Shown: in pieces, positions 60,618-64,000 of the stretch
Layout: the number at the start of each line of letters is the position of its first letter
Position numbering within the stretch: position 1 is the first letter of the stretch
NCBI GenBank assembly: GCA_023450085.1
Contig: JAEXHI010000031.1
Location: 1 to 64,000 of the forward strand
Source: Bacteroidota bacterium
Lineage (GTDB): Bacteria > Bacteroidota > Bacteroidia > Sphingobacteriales > Sphingobacteriaceae
DNA: 64,000 bases
Direction: 5' to 3'
Notes under the pieces: model-generated
What the model was told of the DNA's origin: nothing
The model's input: only the letters and a program-made list of their open reading frames with translations
Database searches by the model: none
Program-made: the position numbers and the translations under genes

Positions 60618-61811
60618 TTAGTTTTTTACCACAGTAATAGATCCTTTAAAAACTTGGTCTTTACCATCTATTTTCACTCTTAAAACATAAAAATAAGTAC
60701 CCGAAATGGCATTTTGTCCATCCCAATATTTAGAAGAACTATAACCACCTACTCGATGCACCAAATTACCCGATCGATCAAAAATTTTCAGATCATTATC
60801 AGGGAAAGCATCAATATTTTTCACCTCCCAAGTGTCGTTTTTTCCATCTCCATCTGGAGAAAAAGCATTGTAAATTTCAAGTGGACCAGCATTGGTCACT
60901 TCTGCAAATGCAAAAGGAACATCAACACCATTCACTAATTTAATTCCTTGAGAAGTAAATGACTTGCTCAGCCCTGGAAAGAAACTACTATTATCTTGAG
61001 TGCTTGCAGGAAACACCCTATCCCAGCTATTCTTGGTCGTCCAATTCACCAAAGCAGTATATTTTTCGGTAGATGAGGTATAGAAAGTCGCATCTACTGC
61101 ACCACTGCCTTTCCAATTTTTTAAAACGTGGTAATAACTATCGTTAACACCAACAATGGCATTCTCTTTACTAAATCTACTGTAGCCATCAACAGAAGGA
61201 TCTTTATCATAAAAAGAGGCGCCAACTATACTAGCATCTTTTGCTTTAAGCGCCACGAACCTTATGATGCCAAGCTTACTTGAGCCCAAAGGAAAGATAT
61301 ATTCTTCACCCGCATCCATGTGTCTCACAAACTGACCACTGCCCGTGGTGCCAATAAAACCTTTGCTTCGCATCAAACCAGAACCGCTATTATCCAAATG
61401 AAGTTGGCTATTGTTCAATTGAACTTCGGCATCGCCCAAATCCAAAGAAAGCCTCACATCCACATTGCTGCTAATATCAAAAACGCCTGCCCCGCTAAAC
61501 ACTAACCTAGGAAAGCTTGTAGTACCAGCCCCTGAAAAAGTTGCTCGTTTTGCCGTAAATACAACTTTACCATTCGACTCTAATGCAAAAACAGCCGTTC
61601 TATTGTTCACCCAATCGCCCTCAACAATCATTTCTCCATTATTCAGTATTGATCCATAGTTATGGATAGCTTTATCACCGACATACAGCAATGCATTCTG
61701 ATCAATAAATATCTTAACCCCATTATTTACCAACTGAGCAAAGACATTCTCTCTGCCAATGAAGAGTATTGCGGCAAGAAGAAAAATACCAGAAAGTTTT
61801 TTCATGATCAT
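60618..61811 (-). CDS. T9SS type B cargo (gliding motility C-terminal domain)
   Basis: 397 residues. A signal peptide (about 1-25, ending VFAQ) precedes a beta-helix-like middle with short repeating strands (NYGSILNNGEMIVEGDW, VVFTAKRATFSGAG, VQLNNSQLHLDNSGS). The C-terminal 85 residues are a gliding-motility-associated/type B sorting domain (IYNAFSPDGDGKNDTWEV, LKIFDRSGNLVHRV, YWDGQNAISGTYFYVLRV). It is predicted to be exported by T9SS and held at the surface with the adjacent PorP/SprF protein. Its start overlaps the stop of the collagen-like gene by 4 nt. Confidence 0.9.
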   Translation of the reverse strand: MIMKKLSGIFLLAAILFIGRENVFAQLVNNGVKIFIDQNALLYVGDKAIHNYGSILNNGEMIVEGDWVNNRTAVFALESNGKVVFTAKRATFSGAGTTSFPRLVFSGAGVFDISSNVDVRLSLDLGDAEVQLNNSQLHLDNSGSGLMRSKGFIGTTGSGQFVRHMDAGEEYIFPLGSSKLGIIRFVALKAKDASIVGASFYDKDPSVDGYSRFSKENAIVGVNDSYYHVLKNWKGSGAVDATFYTSSTEKYTALVNWTTKNSWDRVFPASTQDNSSFFPGLSKSFTSQGIKLVNGVDVPFAFAEVTNAGPLEIYNAFSPDGDGKNDTWEVKNIDAFPDNDLKIFDRSGNLVHRVGGYSSSKYWDGQNAISGTYFYVLRVKIDGKDQVFKGSITVVKN

Positions 61812-63301
61812 AGCACAGCACTAATGTGGAACGTAGCCAAAGACAGGTCTATTGGGTTATCACTAACGTTGATAAATTTAACTTCAATGGTGTTGGCACT
61901 TACTACTCTTGCATAGGCAATAACCAACCCATCCGGCAATTCAATGCTCGATGAAACAGCTACGCTAGCATTAACATCCACCCCATTAAGTGTAAAATTT
62001 TGCTTATAAGAAGCCTTGGCATTGATGCTTGGCAAATCGATAGCGAATGAACCTTTGGAAATTGAAGCAATGCTTGAACCATTTACACCTATTCTCACTT
62101 TACCATCAGTGGCAATCCTGATTCCTTCTACTCGGTTTGAAGCAATAATCAATTCTTTGCTATCAGTTGTGCCTAAAAAGTCGGCATTAACTCCCGGATT
62201 TGTCGTTCCTCCTATATTTCCAGTACCGTTACCCGTTCTTAGCCAAGCGGTGGTACTTCCAGAAGGACCTTGTGGACCGGCAGGACCTTGTTCTCCCGGA
62301 TCACCCTGATCTCCTTTTGGTCCCTGAACACCTTGAGGGCCAGCAGCACCTTGGGCACCTTGTGGACCAGTAGCTCCCGGATTACCCGCATCGCCTTTAT
62401 CTCCTTGTGGGCCCGGAGCGCCTTGGGGGCCCGTAGCACCTATTGCTCCAGCAGGGCCTTGTGGGCCAACATCACCTGCATCGCCTTTTGCACCTTGCGG
62501 ACCAGTTAAGCCAATAGGACCCTGAGGACCTACCGCACCAACATCACCTTTATCTCCAGCATCACCTTTTAAACCTTGAATACCTTGAACACCCTGCGGA
62601 CCAGTGGGGCCTACATCTCCTTTATCTCCGGCATCGCCCTTTAAACCCTGAGCACCCTGTGGACCAGTAGCTCCTTGAGGACCAGCTGGACCTTGAATAC
62701 CTTGCGGACCAGTCGCGCCTATATCGCCTTTATCCCCTTGTGGGCCTTGGGCTCCAGTTAAACCAATAGGACCTTGAGCACCTGCAGGACCTACGGGACC
62801 CGCCGGACCCGCCACACCAGTAGTTAAATTGGCTACTTCTTTCCAAATACCAGCATCCCTAACAAATACTTTTCCATTACTATTATTAAGGTAATAGTCA
62901 CCATCTTTAGAACTTGCTGGCTCTGTAGCTGCCGTAGGTGGATTTAGCGTACCGTTTGACCAGTTTGCGCCATTAGCACCAGGAATACCTGTATCACCCC
63001 TATCTCCTTTTAAACCTTGCGAACCAACTTCTTCCCACTTATCTAAATTCCAAGCATTAAACTTATTGGTGCTGGTATTATAAATCAACAAACCGTTGAT
63101 GGCTGCATTAGTTGCCCCTACAGCCTGCAAAACATCTCGTTGAGCTTCAGTTAAACGGGGAATCAACAAACCTTTTTCGGTTGAATAAATTTCCAGAATT
63201 GATTTATTGTTAGGTCTTTCTGTACCAATACCTACCGAGCCATTTTGGGAGTAGGCAAAAGACGAGAAAAACAGAAATGTTAAAAAAGTAGAAATCCTCA
63301 T
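61808..63301 (-). CDS. Collagen-like repeat surface protein
   Basis: 497 residues. The signal peptide (1-18) precedes a common Bacteroidota N-terminal domain (GIGTERPNNKSILEIYS, KGLLIPRLTEAQR; about 22-92). A short Gly-X-Y run (93-113) is followed by a linker with an aromatic motif. Then come 63 uninterrupted Gly-X-Y triplets (162-350), rich in GPQ, GDK and GDA, predicted to trimerise as a collagen triple helix. A beta-rich C-terminal head (about 365-497; ELIIASNRVEGIRIATDGKV) resembles tail-fibre-like domains. It has no T9SS sorting domain. First gene of the operon with the type B cargo, PorP/SprF and OmpA-type protein. Confidence 0.9.
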   Translation of the reverse strand: MRISTFLTFLFFSSFAYSQNGSVGIGTERPNNKSILEIYSTEKGLLIPRLTEAQRDVLQAVGATNAAINGLLIYNTSTNKFNAWNLDKWEEVGSQGLKGDRGDTGIPGANGANWSNGTLNPPTAATEPASSKDGDYYLNNSNGKVFVRDAGIWKEVANLTTGVAGPAGPVGPAGAQGPIGLTGAQGPQGDKGDIGATGPQGIQGPAGPQGATGPQGAQGLKGDAGDKGDVGPTGPQGVQGIQGLKGDAGDKGDVGAVGPQGPIGLTGPQGAKGDAGDVGPQGPAGAIGATGPQGAPGPQGDKGDAGNPGATGPQGAQGAAGPQGVQGPKGDQGDPGEQGPAGPQGPSGSTTAWLRTGNGTGNIGGTTNPGVNADFLGTTDSKELIIASNRVEGIRIATDGKVRIGVNGSSIASISKGSFAIDLPSINAKASYKQNFTLNGVDVNASVAVSSSIELPDGLVIAYARVVSANTIEVKFINVSDNPIDLSLATFHISAVL

Positions 63302-63469
63302 AAGCGAAAACGTTTACCTGTTGATTTTTGGGTAATTAACTACTCAAAATAAGAATATATTTATGACTATAACAAACTTATCAACATTTATTTTATCTGA
63401 AATGACAAATTGTGGAAAACTATAAGCCCCCAAAAACGTCATTATCTTTAAAAAATAAGGCCTAAATAA

Positions 63470-63498
63470 TTGGCAAACGGATATTTAAATTAACTTTG
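63470..63498 (+). promoter_or_regulatory. Promoter of the transketolase gene
   Basis: TTG at 63470-63472 and TAACTTTG at 63491-63498, separated by 18 nt, match the Bacteroidota -33/-7 promoter. The start codon is 27 nt downstream. Confidence 0.6.
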
Positions 63499-63525
63499 TT
63501 ACATTACAACAATATTTTTTTTTGG

Positions 63526-64000
63526 ATGAAACATACAATCAGTGAACTAGAAGATATCGCTTCCCAAGTAAGGAGAGATATCCTTAGAATGGTACATGCG
63601 GTACAGTCTGGGCACCCAGGCGCATCTTTGGGCTGTGCAGATTTCTTTACAGCTTTATATTTCGAGGTGTTGAACCACAACCCGAAATTTGACATGGATG
63701 GTAAAAACGAAGATCTTTTCTTCTTATCAAACGGACATATTTCTCCAGTTTGGTATAGCGTGTTAGCTAGGTCAGGATATTTCGGCGTAAGCGAGCTAAG
63801 CACTTTTAGAAAACTGGATTCAAGATTGCAAGGACACCCAACTACTCATGAGGGATTACCAGGTGTTCGCGTAGCTTCTGGATCATTAGGACAAGGTTTA
63901 TCTGTAGCTATTGGTGCAGCACTTGCTAAAAAAATTGATGGCGATAAATCACTAGTTTTTGCGCTTTTAGGTGATGGCGAATTGCAAGAAGGCCAAAACT
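63526..64000 (+). CDS. Transketolase, N-terminal subunit (runs off the window)
   Basis: 158 codons are visible from the ATG at 63526 and the frame is open at the right edge. The sequence has transketolase N-terminal features: SGHPGASLGCADFFTALYFE (core SGHPGASLG), the GHISPVWYSVLA helix, QGHPTTHEGLPGV, SGSLGQGLSVAIGAA, and the thiamine-diphosphate motif beginning GDGELQEGQN. In Bacteroidota transketolase is often split into two genes, so the C-terminal half probably follows outside the window. Part of the non-oxidative pentose phosphate pathway. Confidence 0.92.
   Translation, partial: MKHTISELEDIASQVRRDILRMVHAVQSGHPGASLGCADFFTALYFEVLNHNPKFDMDGKNEDLFFLSNGHISPVWYSVLARSGYFGVSELSTFRKLDSRLQGHPTTHEGLPGVRVASGSLGQGLSVAIGAALAKKIDGDKSLVFALLGDGELQEGQN

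Noticed and set aside
62016..62509. Plus-strand ORFs opposite the collagen-like region
   Set aside because: They are shadows of the Gly-X-Y repeat in other frames; the minus-strand frame has a signal peptide and a regular triplet pattern.
1..64000. tRNA or rRNA genes
   Set aside because: No cloverleaf-like sequence with a T-loop GTTCRA motif was found in the intergenic regions by eye; a tRNAscan-SE run would settle this.

Overview
The window looks like a chromosomal segment from a low-GC Bacteroidota, most likely the family Sphingobacteriaceae (Pedobacter-like). Supporting signs are type IX secretion (T9SS) sorting domains with PorT, PorP/SprF and OmpA-type partners, the uppS-bamA-ompH-ompH-murI block, DUF4290-murA and ubiE-porT pairs, TAnnTTTG promoter elements, almost no Shine-Dalgarno sites, and many short dispersed palindromic repeats. 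I saw no rRNA, tRNA, CRISPR array or prophage.

Layout. 1-7.4 kb: end of a surface-type protein with a 39-residue membrane peptide behind it, dihydroorotase (pyrC), a YoeB-type toxin-antitoxin pair, a DUF3810 membrane protein, MiaE, a glycosyltransferase and three small unrecognised genes. 7.5-11.3 kb: HscA, a DUF2059 protein and a secreted HExxH protein. 11.3-11.9 kb: a gene-free cluster of palindromes. 11.9-19.8 kb, minus strand: a TPR histidine kinase and LuxR-type regulator, then a lipoprotein, a large T9SS cargo protein, a Sel1-repeat protein and a small secreted protein. 20-29 kb: two bacterial PH-domain proteins, an alpha/beta hydrolase lying between two copies of a 267-bp repeat, DUF493, UvrD/PcrA helicase, a gene-free stretch with a possible structured RNA, DUF4290 and MurA. 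29-38 kb: acyltransferase, GNAT, metalloprotease, holA, an HSDR_N nuclease-fold protein and a PurF-like enzyme.

38-47 kb, minus strand: an envelope-biogenesis block (CBS protein, NAD kinase, DUF6089, UppS, BamA, two Skp/OmpH chaperones, glutamate racemase). 47-57.5 kb: YqeY, an SDR, PorT and UbiE/MenG, EngB, a UbiA prenyltransferase, a Kup potassium transporter, a T9SS cargo, an FAH-family enzyme, an M23 peptidase and Bcp. 57.6-63.3 kb, minus strand: a tight four-gene unit encoding a collagen-like protein, a protein with a gliding-motility (type B) C-terminal domain, PorP/SprF and a TPR/PD40/OmpA protein. A transketolase N-terminal subunit runs off the right edge.

Most genes are housekeeping. 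The material most worth a second look is the collagen-like/type B/PorP/OmpA operon, the repeat-flanked hydrolase, three mobile-element-like families whose terminal inverted repeats are each a doubled 8-9-mer, a candidate structured RNA with its own promoter, a set of genes whose start codon lies exactly 4 nt after a TAnnTTTG box (probably leaderless mRNAs), and MurA with Asp in place of the fosfomycin-target Cys.
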